A stretch of DNA of 64,000 nucleotides. It comes from Rhodovulum adriaticum. Lineage in GTDB: Bacteria > Pseudomonadota > Alphaproteobacteria > Rhodobacterales > Rhodobacteraceae. The position numbers and the translations under genes are program-made. Position 1 is the stretch's first letter, and the number at the start of each line of letters is the position of its first letter. Shown here in pieces: positions 10,907-20,049 of this stretch. The stretch is taken from the NCBI RefSeq assembly GCF_004345735.1, contig NZ_SLXL01000001.1:381876-445875 (forward strand), read 5' to 3'. The notes under the pieces were generated by a model, which was given only the letters and a program-made list of their open reading frames with translations, was not told the origin of the DNA and ran no database searches.

Positions 10907-10935
10907 GCGGCCCCCATCCGGGGGCCGCGTTTTTT
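10907..10935 (+). terminator. rho-independent terminator after TRAP binding protein
   Basis: A perfect 9-bp stem GCGGCCCCC/GGGGGCCGC (10907-10915 with 10920-10928) closes a four-base ATCC loop and is followed by G and six T residues. A second 9-bp palindrome, TTGCGCGCG/CGCGCGCAA with loop CTGA, lies just upstream at 10874-10895 and may add to RNA stability or transcript ending. Confidence 0.9.
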
Positions 10936-10972
10936 GGGTATTTGACCCAAGAAGAAGGGGGCAGGCAGGCGC

Positions 10973-12202
10973 CTAGTGCACGTCGGGCGCGTTGGGACGG
11001 CGGACGATGCGTTCGGGCTCGGGCAGCCCGGCCTCTGCCGCGATCTGAAAGCGGTTCTTGCGCGAGCGTTCGGTCGCCGATTTCAGCTGGCCGCAGGCGG
11101 CCATGATGTCCTCTCCGCGCGGGGTGCGGATCGGGCTGGCATAGCCGGCCTTGTAGACGATGTTGGCGAAGGATTCGATGCGGTCCCAGTCAGAGCGTTC
11201 GTAGGGCGCGCCGGGCCATTCGTTGAACGGGATCAGGTTAATCTTGGCCGGGATGCCCTCGATCAGCTTGACCAGGCGGCGGGCGTCGGCGTCGCTGTCG
11301 TTGATGCCCTTGAGCATCACGTATTCAAAGGTGATCCGTTCGGAATTCGACAGTTTGGGATAGGCGCGCAGGGCGTCGAACAACTGTGCGATGGGGTATT
11401 TGCGGTTGATCGGGACCAGCTTGTTGCGCAGGTCATCCGTGGTGGCATGCAGAGAGATCGCCAGCATGCAGCCGATTTCCGCCCCGGTGCGCGCGATTTC
11501 CGGCACCACGCCGCAGGTGGACAGGGTGATGCGGCGGCGGGACAGCGAAATGCCCTCGCCATCCATGGCGATCTGCATCGCGTCGCGCACGGAGTCGAAG
11601 TTATAGAGCGGTTCGCCCATGCCCATCAGCACGAGGTTGGAAATCAGCCGGGTTTCATCCTTGGGGTGGCGGCCCGGTTCGGGCCATTCGCCCAGGTCGT
11701 CGCGGGCCAGCATGATCTGGCCGACGATTTCACCCGCCGTCAGGTTGCGCACCAGCCGCTGCGTGCCGGTATGGCAGAAGGTGCAGGTCAGCGTGCAGCC
11801 CACCTGCGAGGAAATGCACAGGGTTCCGCGGTCCTCTTCGGGGATATAGACGACCTCGACCTCGTGGCCGCCGGCGATGCGGACCAGGTATTTACGGGTG
11901 CCGTCGGCCGAAACCGTGCGGGTGACGATCTCGGGCACCTCGATCACGAAATGCTCTTTCAGCCGCGCGCGATACTCCTTGGCCAGGTTGGTCATCGCGT
12001 CGAAATCGCGCACGCCCTTTTGGTAGATCCACTGCCAAAGCTGCACCTCGCGCATCTTTGCCTGTTTTTCGGGCGTGCCCGCCGCGACCAGGGCGGCGCG
12101 CAGTTGCGGGCGGGTCAGCCCGACCAGGTTCTGGCGGTCGGCCTCTACCGGCTTGCGGGGGATCGGCATCGCCTCCGGCGCGATGGGGGGCGTCACGGTC
12201 AT
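10973..12202 (-). CDS. rlmN: dual-specificity 23S rRNA/tRNA m2A methyltransferase RlmN
   Basis: The 409-residue product is a radical SAM enzyme that methylates C2 of A2503 in 23S rRNA and A37 in some tRNAs. The radical SAM cluster motif is CTLTCTFC with C136, C140 and C143. Other family features visible are [19 protein letters not shown] before the cluster, MGMGEPLYN, the reactive-cysteine region [10 protein letters not shown], and a second cysteine in MAACGQLKS near the C-terminus. The N-terminal accessory domain (residues 25-85) is present. The length is slightly above E. coli RlmN (384), because of a 20-residue N-terminal tail. It is a single gene between two terminators. Confidence 0.95.
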   Translation of the reverse strand: MTVTPPIAPEAMPIPRKPVEADRQNLVGLTRPQLRAALVAAGTPEKQAKMREVQLWQWIYQKGVRDFDAMTNLAKEYRARLKEHFVIEVPEIVTRTVSADGTRKYLVRIAGGHEVEVVYIPEEDRGTLCISSQVGCTLTCTFCHTGTQRLVRNLTAGEIVGQIMLARDDLGEWPEPGRHPKDETRLISNLVLMGMGEPLYNFDSVRDAMQIAMDGEGISLSRRRITLSTCGVVPEIARTGAEIGCMLAISLHATTDDLRNKLVPINRKYPIAQLFDALRAYPKLSNSERITFEYVMLKGINDSDADARRLVKLIEGIPAKINLIPFNEWPGAPYERSDWDRIESFANIVYKAGYASPIRTPRGEDIMAACGQLKSATERSRKNRFQIAAEAGLPEPERIVRRPNAPDVH

Positions 12203-12254
12203 CGGGCGCGTCTCCTTGGGATCAAGGCGCGGATTTTACAGGATTCGAGGGGGG

Positions 12255-12290
12255 AAATAAAGCGGCCCGCCCCCGGAACAAGGGGCGGGC
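12255..12290 (-). terminator. hairpin terminator downstream of IalB-like gene
   Basis: On the minus strand a 9-bp stem GCCCGCCCC/GGGGCGGGC (12282-12290 with 12265-12273) with an 8-base loop is followed by GCCGC and the weak U-rich tract TTTATTT. It lies 10 bases after the stop of the IalB-like gene and between it and rlmN. The U tract is imperfect, so efficiency is uncertain. Confidence 0.65.
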
Positions 12291-12299
12291 GGTGCGCGC

Positions 12300-12842
12300 T
12301 CAGTTACCGCTGCAGCGGCGGCGGGCCTCTTCGAAGGCGGCGGTGAAGCCGTAAAGCGAGAAGGTATCCTTGGTGTTGGTCCCGCGCGAGGAACGGGCGG
12401 TCAGCACCGCCTCGGCGCCGGCCTTCATCGCGGCGATGATGCGGGCGTCATCCTCGGGCGTGGCGGGCCAAGCCCATTCGCGCGCGGTGCTGTGGGTGAA
12501 CAGTTCGAAACTGTCGTCGCCGATTTCCAGCTTGACGGTCGAATCCTCGGCGAAGGGGTAACCGCCGGTAAACGACACCTCGCCCGCGACATCCGCGCCG
12601 GGGCGGAAGGTGACGAACAGGCGAATATCGCCCCGCCGGACCGAGACCACGCGCCCGTCGCGGGTGTTCACCGTTTCCTTGGGCGGCGACACGCCCCAGC
12701 ATTCGGTCGGGTCGTCCTCGACGAAAACGCTCCAATCCGTTTCGACGGCGACGTTGTTCGTCGATTCCTCTTGCGCCTGGGCGGAGATCGCCATCAGCGC
12801 CAGGGCCCCACCCAAAAGGGCCGTTCGCATGCCGAAAGTCAT
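12300..12842 (-). CDS. invasion-associated locus B (IalB) family protein, exported
   Basis: The 180-residue product has a signal peptide (ALLGGALALMAISAQA, cleavage near residue 23) and a single IalB-like domain: WSVFVEDDPTECWGVS near the N-terminus, then FTGGYPF, VKLEIGDDSFELF and a C-terminal Cys in RRRCSGN that may pair with the earlier one. The family was named from Bartonella, but is widespread in free-living alphaproteobacteria with unknown function. ATG at 12842 is preceded by AGGAGG at 11 bases; an internal ATG at 12830 would shorten the signal peptide. It is divergent from the asparaginase gene across 167 bases. Confidence 0.8.
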   Translation of the reverse strand: MTFGMRTALLGGALALMAISAQAQEESTNNVAVETDWSVFVEDDPTECWGVSPPKETVNTRDGRVVSVRRGDIRLFVTFRPGADVAGEVSFTGGYPFAEDSTVKLEIGDDSFELFTHSTAREWAWPATPEDDARIIAAMKAGAEAVLTARSSRGTNTKDTFSLYGFTAAFEEARRRCSGN

Positions 12843-13009
12843 TTCTGCCACAGCCTCCTGCTGTCCGTGCCTCTGCCCGCCGTTACGGCCTCTTGCTTTA
12901 CCCGGGCGCGGCCTTGTGCAAGCAATATGCGCCAACCTAACGTAGTCGCGCAGAAATTTGAAAGCCCCCCTTGGCGGAAAATCGCGCAACGGTGAGGAAA
13001 GGACCGGAG

Positions 13010-14008
13010 ATGAGCACAGCGGTCGTCATGGTCGAGGTCCAGCGCGGCGGCCTGGTCGAGTCGCGCCATCGCGGGCACGCGGTGGTCTGCGATGCCAGCG
13101 GGGCTGTCGTCGCGGCCTGGGGCGATCCCGACGCGGTGATCCTGCCGCGCTCCTCGGTCAAGATGATCCAGGCCCTGCCCCTGATCGAGAGCGGCGCGGC
13201 GGACCGGGCCGGGCTGGGCGTCGAACAGCTTGCGCTGGCCTGCGCCTCGCATCAGGGGGCGCCGCTGCATGTGGGCAAGGTGGGCGATTGGCTGGCCACG
13301 CTGGGGCTGGACGAATCGCACCTGCGCTGCGGGGCGCAGCCCACCCGCGACCGGGACGAACGGCAGCGGATGGTGCGCGCGGAGGAGGCACCCTGCCAGT
13401 TGCACAACAACTGTTCGGGCAAGCATGCGGGTTTCCTGACCCTGACGCGGGATCTGGGCGCGGGGCCGGAATATAACGAGATCGACCACCCCGTGCAGGT
13501 CGCCGTTCGTGCCGCGTTCGAGGACGTGACCGGCGCGGCCAGCCCCACCTTTGGCATCGACGGCTGTTCCGCCCCGAATTTCGCCACCACGATGCAGGGT
13601 CTGGCGCGCGCCATGGCCCGCTTTGCCGTCGCGCGCCCCGATACGGGGGACGCGCGCGGCCGGGCGGCGGGGCGGCTGGTGCAGGCGATGATGGCCCATC
13701 CCGACCTGGTGGCGGGCCAGGGCCGCGCCTGTACCGAACTGATGCAGGCCGCCGAGGGCAAGGCGGCGATCAAGACCGGGGCAGAGGGCGTGTTCACCGC
13801 GATCCTGCCCGAACAGGGCTTGGGCGTCGCGCTGAAGATCGAGGACGGCGCGGCCCGCGCGTCAGAGGCGGCGATTGCCGCCCTGCTGGTCCGGTTGGGG
13901 GTTTTGCAGGCGGATGATCCGGCGGTGCGCCGCCGCATGGCCGCACCCGTCACCAACTGGCGCGGGATCACCACGGGCGAGGTGCGCGCCGTGCCGGGCC
14001 TGTTCTAA
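13010..14008 (+). CDS. L-asparaginase II (rhizobial type)
   Basis: The 332-residue product belongs to the Rhizobium etli AnsA/asparaginase II family, structurally a serine beta-lactamase-like fold and unrelated to E. coli AnsA/B. It should hydrolyse L-asparagine to aspartate and ammonia in the cytoplasm. Conserved blocks are visible: PRSSVKMIQALPL with the catalytic Ser-x-x-Lys, CASHQG, NNCSGKHAGF and IDGCSAPNF. There is no signal peptide. I chose ATG at 13010, which follows GAGGAAAGG at about 8 bases; the ATG at 12971 gives an unlikely N-terminal tail. It converges on serB with only four bases between stops. Confidence 0.9.
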   Translation: MSTAVVMVEVQRGGLVESRHRGHAVVCDASGAVVAAWGDPDAVILPRSSVKMIQALPLIESGAADRAGLGVEQLALACASHQGAPLHVGKVGDWLATLGLDESHLRCGAQPTRDRDERQRMVRAEEAPCQLHNNCSGKHAGFLTLTRDLGAGPEYNEIDHPVQVAVRAAFEDVTGAASPTFGIDGCSAPNFATTMQGLARAMARFAVARPDTGDARGRAAGRLVQAMMAHPDLVAGQGRACTELMQAAEGKAAIKTGAEGVFTAILPEQGLGVALKIEDGAARASEAAIAALLVRLGVLQADDPAVRRRMAAPVTNWRGITTGEVRAVPGLF

Positions 14009-14012
14009 GCCG

Positions 14013-14888
14013 TCAGCCGGCGAACGCGTCGCGCGCGTAGCCCTGAAGATACAACAGCGCCGTCAGGTCGCCGTGGTTGATGCGGATATCGCATTGCGCC
14101 GCGACCGCCGGTTTGGCGTGCAGCGCCACGCCCGCGCCCGCCAGCCCCAGCATCCCCAGATCGTTGGCCCCGTCGCCCACGGCCATGACCTGCGCAGGCG
14201 TGATGCCCAGCCGGGCGGTGATACGGTTCAGCGCCTCGACCTTGGCCTCGCGGCCCAGGATCGGTTCGGACACCTTGCCGGTCAGGCGGCCGTCTGCGAC
14301 CAGCAGGGTGTTGGCCTGGTGTTCGTCGAACCCCAGATCGGCGGCGACCTTGGCCGCGAAATTGGTGAACCCGCCGGAAACCAGCACGCAATGGGCACCG
14401 TTGGCCTTCATCGTGGCGATCAGCGCGGCGCCGCCGGGGGTGTAGGTGATGCGCTCCGACAGCACCTTGTCGATCACGGCCGCATCCAGCCCGGCCAGCA
14501 GGCCCACGCGTTCGCGCAAGGCGCCCTCGAAATCCAGTTCGCCATTCATGGCGCGGGCGGTAATGTCGGCGACGCGGGGGCCAACGCCGGCCTCGTCGGC
14601 CAGTTCGTCGATGCATTCCTGGCCGATCATGGTGGAGTCCATATCCGCGATCAGCATCTTCTTGCGCCGTCCCTCGGCGGGTTGGGCGACCAGATCGATG
14701 CCCATTCCCTGCATCTCGGCCCAGACATCCCAGATGTTGCCGGGCAGGGTTTCCACCGTGAATTCCGTCGCCGCGCCGGGCGACAGCCAGCGCGCCATGC
14801 CCCCGCCCCAGGCGTCGCGCAGGGCCTCGACCGTGGCGGGGGTCAGCGTCGGCGTTGCGGGGTTTGTCAGCAGGGTGACGATATGCAT
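14013..14888 (-). CDS. serB: phosphoserine phosphatase
   Basis: The 291-residue product is a HAD-superfamily phosphatase completing serine synthesis (phosphoserine to serine). The nucleophile motif is DMDST with Asp82; motif II is LVSGGFTNF and motif III is [10 protein letters not shown]. The N-terminal 70 residues form the divergent regulatory (ACT-like) region seen in longer SerB proteins. It is transcribed away from serC-serA, so all three phosphorylated-pathway enzymes sit together with a shared 158-base divergent region. Confidence 0.94.
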   Translation of the reverse strand: MHIVTLLTNPATPTLTPATVEALRDAWGGGMARWLSPGAATEFTVETLPGNIWDVWAEMQGMGIDLVAQPAEGRRKKMLIADMDSTMIGQECIDELADEAGVGPRVADITARAMNGELDFEGALRERVGLLAGLDAAVIDKVLSERITYTPGGAALIATMKANGAHCVLVSGGFTNFAAKVAADLGFDEHQANTLLVADGRLTGKVSEPILGREAKVEALNRITARLGITPAQVMAVGDGANDLGMLGLAGAGVALHAKPAVAAQCDIRINHGDLTALLYLQGYARDAFAG

Positions 14889-14949
14889 GGGGCGGTTTCC
14901 GATCAGCTACGGGGCATGTCGCAATTGGGCGCTCAGGCGGCGCAGTAGC

Positions 14950-15046
14950 GCAGTTTTTCCCCTTGCGCCAGAGGGGCAACAGGCGTAAGCGCGTCGGTGG
15001 GACACCCCTCCCCAACGAGGGGCGCATATCTGGAAGGATACCAGCA
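14950..15046 (+). promoter_or_regulatory. candidate serC leader RNA with sequestered ribosome-binding site
   Basis: The leader before serC holds three hairpins. Stem 1 is CCCCT/AGGGG (14959-14963 with 14972-14976). Stem 2 is CCCCTC/GAGGGG (15005-15010 with 15017-15022, loop CCCAAC). Stem 3 is CTGG/CCAG (15030-15033 with 15041-15044), whose loop AAGGATA holds the ribosome-binding site of serC two bases before the ATG. An RNA motif named serC, upstream of serC-serA in alphaproteobacteria, has been described from comparative genomics. The position matches, but I have not aligned this sequence to it. Ligand unknown. Confidence 0.5.
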
Positions 15047-16192
15047 ATGGTCACCGAGACTCCGGCAACGCGACCGGCAAATCCGCGTTTTTCCTCTGGC
15101 CCCTGTGCCAAGATTCCGACCTTTTCCCTCGACAAGTTGAACGACGCCGCCCTGGGCCGCTCGCACCGCGCCGCGGTGGGCAAGGCCAAGCTGAAGGCCG
15201 CGATCGAAACCACGCGCGAAATCCTGGGCATCCCCGCCGACTACAAGATCGGGATCGTTCCCGCCTCTGACACCGGCGCCGTCGAAATGGCGATGTGGTC
15301 GATGCTGGGCGCGCGCGGCGTGGAAATGCTGGCCTGGGAAAGCTTTGGCGCGGGCTGGGTGTCGGACGTGGTGAAACAGCTGAAGCTGGACGCCACCGTG
15401 CGCGAGGCCCCCTATGGCGAGATCGTGGATTTCGTCCAGGTCGATTTCGACAAGGACGTAGTCTTTACCTGGAACGGCACCACCAGCGGCGTGCGCGTCC
15501 CGAACGGCGACGCGATCCCGGCGGACCGCGACGGCCTGACGATCTGCGACGCGACCAGCGCCGCCTTTGCGATGGACCTGCCCTGGGACAAGCTGGATGT
15601 GACCACGTTCAGCTGGCAGAAAGTGATGGGCGGCGAGGCCGCGCACGGCATGCTGATCCTGTCGCCCCGCGCGGTGGAACGGCTGGAAAACTACACCCCC
15701 GCCTGGCCGCTGCCCAAGATCTTTCGCATGACCAAGGGCGGCAAGCTGATCGACGGCATTTTTGAGGGGGCCACGATCAACACCCCCTCGATGCTGGCGG
15801 TTGAGGATTACCTGATCGCGCTGGATTGGGCGAAATCCATCGGCGGGCTGCCCGCGCTGATCGCGCGTGCGGATGCGAATGCCAAGGCGATTTTCGATTT
15901 TTGCGCGGCGCGCGACTGGATCGATAACCTGGCCGTTGACCCGGCCACCCGGTCCAACACCAGCGTTTGCCTGAAATTCACCGACGACCGCATCGCCGAC
16001 GGCGCCGCCTTTGCCAAGGCCGTCGCCAAGCGGCTGGAGGGTGAGGGCGTGGCCCTGGACATCGGCGCCTATCGCGACGCGCCCGCGGGCCTGCGTATCT
16101 GGTGCGGCGCCACGGTGGAAACCGCCGATATCGACGCGCTGCTGCCCTGGCTGGAATGGGCCTTTGAGGCCGAGATCGCCGCGCAAGGCTGA
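15047..16192 (+). CDS. serC: phosphoserine aminotransferase
   Basis: The 381-residue product is the alphaproteobacterial type of phosphoserine aminotransferase, a PLP fold-type I enzyme converting 3-phosphohydroxypyruvate and glutamate to phosphoserine. Visible features are [13 protein letters not shown] at the N-terminus, [26 protein letters not shown], and the PLP lysine in [13 protein letters not shown] at 15047 follows AAGGAT; the upstream in-frame ATG at 14963 would extend through the structured leader and is not supported. serA follows after 95 bases in the same direction, indicating an operon. Confidence 0.94.
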   Translation: MVTETPATRPANPRFSSGPCAKIPTFSLDKLNDAALGRSHRAAVGKAKLKAAIETTREILGIPADYKIGIVPASDTGAVEMAMWSMLGARGVEMLAWESFGAGWVSDVVKQLKLDATVREAPYGEIVDFVQVDFDKDVVFTWNGTTSGVRVPNGDAIPADRDGLTICDATSAAFAMDLPWDKLDVTTFSWQKVMGGEAAHGMLILSPRAVERLENYTPAWPLPKIFRMTKGGKLIDGIFEGATINTPSMLAVEDYLIALDWAKSIGGLPALIARADANAKAIFDFCAARDWIDNLAVDPATRSNTSVCLKFTDDRIADGAAFAKAVAKRLEGEGVALDIGAYRDAPAGLRIWCGATVETADIDALLPWLEWAFEAEIAAQG

Positions 16193-16198
16193 TCGCGA

Positions 16199-16254
16199 GG
16201 GGTGGGTTTTCACCCCCCCAACAGATGCTGCGCAGGGTGGGTGCAAACCCACCC
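16199..16254. repeat. tandem GGGTGGG palindromes between serC and serA
   Basis: Two similar hairpins lie side by side. The first is GGGGTG/CACCCC (16199-16204 with 16211-16216). The second is a perfect 8-bp stem GGGTGGGT/ACCCACCC (16235-16242 with 16247-16254) closed by a GCAA tetraloop. A third related copy occurs at 20870-20887. They resemble dispersed REP-like intergenic palindromes. There is no T tract, so they are not simple terminators; they may stabilise the serC message or separate serC from serA expression. Confidence 0.6.
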
Positions 16255-16287
16255 CGCCCTTCCCGATTTCAACAAAGGACCAGACTC

Positions 16288-17883
16288 ATGGCCCCCAAAG
16301 TTCTCGTTTCCGACAAGCTGTCCCCCACCGCCGTCCAGATCTTCCGCGACCGCGGCATCGATGTGGATTTCGAACCCGACCTGGGCAAGGACAAGGATCG
16401 CCTGGCCGAGGTGATCGGCCAGTATGACGGCCTTGCCATCCGCTCGGCTACCAAGGTGACCGAAAAGATCCTGGAATCCGCCACCAACCTGAAGGTCGTG
16501 GGCCGCGCCGGGATCGGGGTCGACAATGTCGATATCCCCGCCGCCTCGAAAAAGGGCGTGATCGTGATGAACACGCCCTTCGGCAACTCGATCACCACGG
16601 CCGAACACGCGATTTCCATGCTGATGGCCGTGGCCCGGCAAATCCCCGAGGCCAACGCCTCGACCCACGCGGGCAAGTGGGAAAAATCCCGCTTCATGGG
16701 CGTGGAAGTGACCGGCAAGACGCTGGGCCTGATCGGCTGCGGCAATATCGGCTCTATCGTGGCGGACCGCGCCCTGGGCCTGAAGATGAAGGTGCTGGCC
16801 TATGACCCGTTCCTGTCCGAAGAGCGCGCCGACAAGCTGGGCGTGCACAAGGTGGAACTGGACGAACTGCTGCCGCGCGCCGATTTCATCACCCTGCACG
16901 TGCCGATGACGGAAAAGACGGCCAACATCCTGTCGTCCGAGAACCTGAAAAAGACCAAGAAGGGCGTGCGCATCGTCAACTGCGCCCGCGGCGGTCTGGT
17001 GGACGAGGCCGCGCTGGCCGAGCTACTGAAAGAGGGTCACGTCGCCGGCGCCGCCTTTGACGTGTTCGCCGAGGAACCGGCCAAGGAAAACCCGCTGTTC
17101 AACCTGCCTAACGTGGTCTGCACCCCGCATCTGGGCGCCTCGACCACCGAGGCACAGGAAAACGTCGCCCTGCAGGTGGCCGAACAGATGTCGGATTACC
17201 TGCTGACCGGGGCCGTGACCAACGCGATCAACATGCCCTCCATCACCGCCGAAGAGGCCAAGGTGATGGGCCCCTGGATCAAGCTGGCCGGGCATATCGG
17301 GTCGTTCATCGGGCAACTGACCGATGAGCCGATCAAGGCCATCAACATCCTGTATGACGGCGTCGCCGCCGAGATGAACACCGAGGCGCTGAGCGCATCG
17401 GCCATCGCCGGCCTGCTGAAAGAGGCCAACCCCGACATCAACATGGTCTCTGCCCCCTTCGTGGCCAAGGAACGCGGCATCGCCAGTTCCGTGACCACCC
17501 AGGACAAGTCGGGCACCTTTGACGGCTATATCAAGATCACCGTCGTGACGCCGGAACGCGAACGCTCCATCGCGGGTACGGTCTTCTCTGACGGCAAGCC
17601 GCGCTTCATCCAGATCAAGGGCATCAACATCGATGCCGAGATCGGCGAGCACATGCTGTATACCACCAACAAGGACGTGCCGGGCATCATCGGCGCACTT
17701 GGGGCCACCATGGGCGGGCATGGCGTGAACATCGCCAACTTTACTCTGGGCCGCACGGCCATCGGCGACAGCGCGATCGCGCTGCTGTACCTGGATCAGC
17801 CGATCCCCGAGCATGTGGTCGAGGAACTGAAGGCCACCGGTCTGTTCCAGCAGGTGCGCCCGCTGGAATTCGAGGTGGGCTGA
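16288..17883 (+). CDS. serA: D-3-phosphoglycerate dehydrogenase
   Basis: The 531-residue product is the long (type I) form of phosphoglycerate dehydrogenase, catalysing the first step of serine synthesis. The substrate and NAD domains span residues 1-310: GRAGIGVDNVDIPAA, the Rossmann motif GLIGCGNIGS near residue 150, the catalytic Arg in NCARGGLVDE and the catalytic His in TPHLGAST. An intervening allosteric substrate-binding domain (about 320-450) is followed by a C-terminal ACT domain (IGALGATMGGHGVNIANF). The ATG follows AAAGGA. It is co-directional with serC and ends at a strong terminator. Confidence 0.96.
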   Translation: MAPKVLVSDKLSPTAVQIFRDRGIDVDFEPDLGKDKDRLAEVIGQYDGLAIRSATKVTEKILESATNLKVVGRAGIGVDNVDIPAASKKGVIVMNTPFGNSITTAEHAISMLMAVARQIPEANASTHAGKWEKSRFMGVEVTGKTLGLIGCGNIGSIVADRALGLKMKVLAYDPFLSEERADKLGVHKVELDELLPRADFITLHVPMTEKTANILSSENLKKTKKGVRIVNCARGGLVDEAALAELLKEGHVAGAAFDVFAEEPAKENPLFNLPNVVCTPHLGASTTEAQENVALQVAEQMSDYLLTGAVTNAINMPSITAEEAKVMGPWIKLAGHIGSFIGQLTDEPIKAINILYDGVAAEMNTEALSASAIAGLLKEANPDINMVSAPFVAKERGIASSVTTQDKSGTFDGYIKITVVTPERERSIAGTVFSDGKPRFIQIKGINIDAEIGEHMLYTTNKDVPGIIGALGATMGGHGVNIANFTLGRTAIGDSAIALLYLDQPIPEHVVEELKATGLFQQVRPLEFEVG

Positions 17884-17906
17884 GCCCGGCGCGTTTGACA
17901 AGATCG

Positions 17907-17940
17907 GGGTCTGCCGCGACACATGCGGCAGACCCTTTTT
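17907..17940 (+). terminator. rho-independent terminator of serC-serA
   Basis: A perfect 11-bp stem GGGTCTGCCGC/GCGGCAGACCC (17907-17917 with 17925-17935), loop GACACAT, is followed by five T residues. It lies 23 bases after the serA stop and only 21 bases before the next start codon, so the phosphatase gene downstream must be read through or have a promoter overlapping this element. Confidence 0.93.
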
Positions 17941-17961
17941 CATTTCAGCGAGGGAATATCC

Positions 17962-18702
17962 ATGCAGCGCAGCTATGCCATCGGCGACGTGCACGGCCAC
18001 CTGAACAAGCTGCGCGCCGCCCATGCGCTGATCGCGGCCGACCGCACGCGCACCGGCGACATGCAGGCCCCGGTGGTGCACCTGGGCGATCTGGTGGATC
18101 GTGGCCCCAATTGCCGGGGCGTGCTGGATTTCCTGATCGGCGGCCTGGCCGAGGGCGCGCCATGGGTGCTGCTGCGGGGCAACCATGACCGATTCATGCA
18201 GTATTTCCTGCGCCCCGGCGCCCAGCCCGAACCGGCCCGGCCCGATCTGGACTGGCTGTCGCCCAATGTCGGCGGGCGCGAAACGCTGGCCTCTTACGGG
18301 GTGGAAACGGGCATGCATCCCGACCGCGCCGCGCTGCATGCCGCGGCGGTGGCCGCGGTGCCGCAATCCCATGTCGATCTGCTAGAGGGGCTGTTGCCCT
18401 GCTACCGGCGGGGGGATGTCTTCTTTTGCCACGCGGGCGTGCGCCCCGGCGTGCCGCTGGACGATCAGGCAGAGGACGACCTGATCTGGATTCGCCGCGA
18501 ATTCCTGGACGACCCGCGCGATCACGGCGCGCTGATCGTGCATGGGCACACCCCGGTCCAGCAGGTCACCCATTACGGCAACCGCGTGAACCTGGATACC
18601 GGCGCGGGCTATGGCGGGCCGGTCTCCGCCGTGGTGATCGAGGGGAACGCGGTCTTTCACCTGACCGAAGAGGGCCGCGTGCCGCTGACGCCCCAGGGCT
18701 GA
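17962..18702 (+). CDS. PPP-family metallophosphatase
   Basis: The 246-residue product carries the full phosphoprotein-phosphatase metal-site signature: GDVHGHLNKL near the start, HLGDLVDRGPN, LLRGNHDRF, then His residues in IVHGHTP and the C-terminal NLDTGAGYGG. This is the bacterial Ser/Thr phosphatase (PphA-like) or symmetrical diadenosine tetraphosphatase-like group. Which substrate is used cannot be decided from sequence. It is cytoplasmic, with no signal peptide. GAGGG lies about 8 bases before the ATG. The start sits just past the serA terminator, and the gene converges on dps. Confidence 0.88.
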   Translation: MQRSYAIGDVHGHLNKLRAAHALIAADRTRTGDMQAPVVHLGDLVDRGPNCRGVLDFLIGGLAEGAPWVLLRGNHDRFMQYFLRPGAQPEPARPDLDWLSPNVGGRETLASYGVETGMHPDRAALHAAAVAAVPQSHVDLLEGLLPCYRRGDVFFCHAGVRPGVPLDDQAEDDLIWIRREFLDDPRDHGALIVHGHTPVQQVTHYGNRVNLDTGAGYGGPVSAVVIEGNAVFHLTEEGRVPLTPQG

Positions 18703-18723
18703 CGGCACGCGGGGGCGCCTGCG

Positions 18724-19173
18724 TTACTTCAGCAGGCTTTTCATCATCCAGATCGCTTTCTGGTGCACTTCCAGACGCTCGCCCAGCATGCCGGCGCTGG
18801 CCTCGTCGCCCGCATCCTGCGCGGCTTTCAGCGCCTCGGTGACGGTGGCGCAGACGGTTTCGTAATCGGCAACCGTCGCGGCGATCATGTCCTCGGCGGA
18901 CAGCTGTTCATCGGTTTCCTTGACGCTGGCCAGCGCGGTCAGGGCCGCGGTGGTGCCCGGCGCGTATTCGTCCAGCGCGCGGATACGCTCGGCGATGGCG
19001 TCCATGGCATCGGCCAGTTCAGTATACTGGGCCTCGAACATTTCATGCAGGGCAAAGAACTTCGGCCCTTCCACGTTCCAGTGGAAGTTATGCGCCTTGG
19101 TGTACAGCACGAAGGTATCGCCCAGCACGCGGGCCAGCGCGCCGGCAACGGCCTTGCGGGTATCGTTATCCAT
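18724..19173 (-). CDS. dps: Dps-family DNA-protecting ferritin
   Basis: The 149-residue product is a mini-ferritin that oxidises and stores iron and protects DNA under stress. The inter-subunit ferroxidase motif is present: His and Trp in FHWNVEGPKFFALHEMFEAQ, followed by DAMDAIAERIRALDEYAPG. The N-terminus is short and not lysine-rich, so direct DNA binding is uncertain. It is an isolated gene on the minus strand, downstream of the RNase T2 gene but separated by that gene's terminator. Confidence 0.93.
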   Translation of the reverse strand: MDNDTRKAVAGALARVLGDTFVLYTKAHNFHWNVEGPKFFALHEMFEAQYTELADAMDAIAERIRALDEYAPGTTAALTALASVKETDEQLSAEDMIAATVADYETVCATVTEALKAAQDAGDEASAGMLGERLEVHQKAIWMMKSLLK

Positions 19174-19196
19174 CGGATGTTCCTTTATCGCGGTGC

Positions 19197-19231
19197 AAAA
19201 GGGAAACGCCCCGGGGAACGGGGCTGTTTCC
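19197..19231 (-). terminator. terminator after RNase T2 gene, upstream of dps
   Basis: On the minus strand a 12-bp stem with one bulged base (GGAAAC and GCCCCG arms, 19219-19231 pairing with 19202-19213) encloses a 5-base loop and is followed by CCC and four U residues. It separates RNase T2 transcription from dps, so dps has its own promoter between here and 19173 or reads through. Confidence 0.8.
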
Positions 19232-19289
19232 TAGCTATGCCCGGCCCGGCGCATCGAAAGGGGCGCGCACCGTGGCAAAACGCCCCGCA

Positions 19290-19919
19290 TCAGGGGATCG
19301 GATCCATCAGCGCATCGCGCATGGCGCAGTCGCGCACCACGTCCGCGCCGCATTTGCGCGGGCGCAGCTCGCGGGTCAGGCACAGGCGGGCCTCTTGGAT
19401 GCGGCCGGCCTTGCAGGTGATCGTCAGCATGTCGGGCCGCCAGTCCGGGTTGGCGCGCAGGAACGCCTCTTCGACGATGGCGGCGGGCAGGCGCACGGGA
19501 TCCTTCAGCTTGCGGAACACGGCCGGGCGGTTCACCGCGTCAAAGGCTTGGCGGGCGGCCTCGAAATAGGCGGGCGCGGACAAGCCAGAGCAGCGGCCAT
19601 GCCGCTTCCACTGGTACCAGGCCAGCCCGGACGAGCCCATGATATCGGCCATCGCCCCGGTCACCACGCGCGAGGGGTCTTCATGCACCGTCCGGCAATG
19701 GCTGGGCCAGCCGCGTTCGTATTGCGGCCACAGCCCGTGCAGCACCCAGCCGAAATCCGCATCCGCATCGCATTGCGGGCTGCCGCGCGCGGCACCCTCT
19801 TGCGCGCACCATGTGGGCGACCAGCTCAGCGACAGGACGTAGTAATCGAATTCCCCCGCCGGTTCGCCCTCGGCACGGGCGAGGGTGGCGGTCAGGATCA
19901 GCAGGATCAGCCAGCGCAT
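19290..19919 (-). CDS. secreted ribonuclease T2
   Basis: The 209-residue product has a signal peptide (LILLILTATLARA) and the two RNase T2 active-site blocks: CAS I in LHGLWPQY and CAS II in WYQWKRHGRCSG. Both catalytic histidines are retained. SLSWSPTWC and several further cysteines (DC, HC, TC, LC, KC) fit a disulfide-stabilised periplasmic or secreted enzyme. RNase T2 cleaves RNA through 2',3'-cyclic nucleotides, linking it loosely to the cyclic-nucleotide phosphodiesterase-like gene at 24.9-26.8 kb. ATG at 19919 is chosen because it begins the signal peptide; the longer frame upstream is a shadow. Confidence 0.9.
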   Translation of the reverse strand: MRWLILLILTATLARAEGEPAGEFDYYVLSLSWSPTWCAQEGAARGSPQCDADADFGWVLHGLWPQYERGWPSHCRTVHEDPSRVVTGAMADIMGSSGLAWYQWKRHGRCSGLSAPAYFEAARQAFDAVNRPAVFRKLKDPVRLPAAIVEEAFLRANPDWRPDMLTITCKAGRIQEARLCLTRELRPRKCGADVVRDCAMRDALMDPIP

Positions 19920-20049
19920 TTTCTCTTTTATCCGGTTTGCGGGGGCACTATATACCCTGAAACCTCCCCTACAACGAGGATCGGCGCCACAGGGCGCAGC
20001 CGAATTGCCGGCAGGGGAGACCTGTTCGCGTTCGAGAGGAGTGAGGCCA

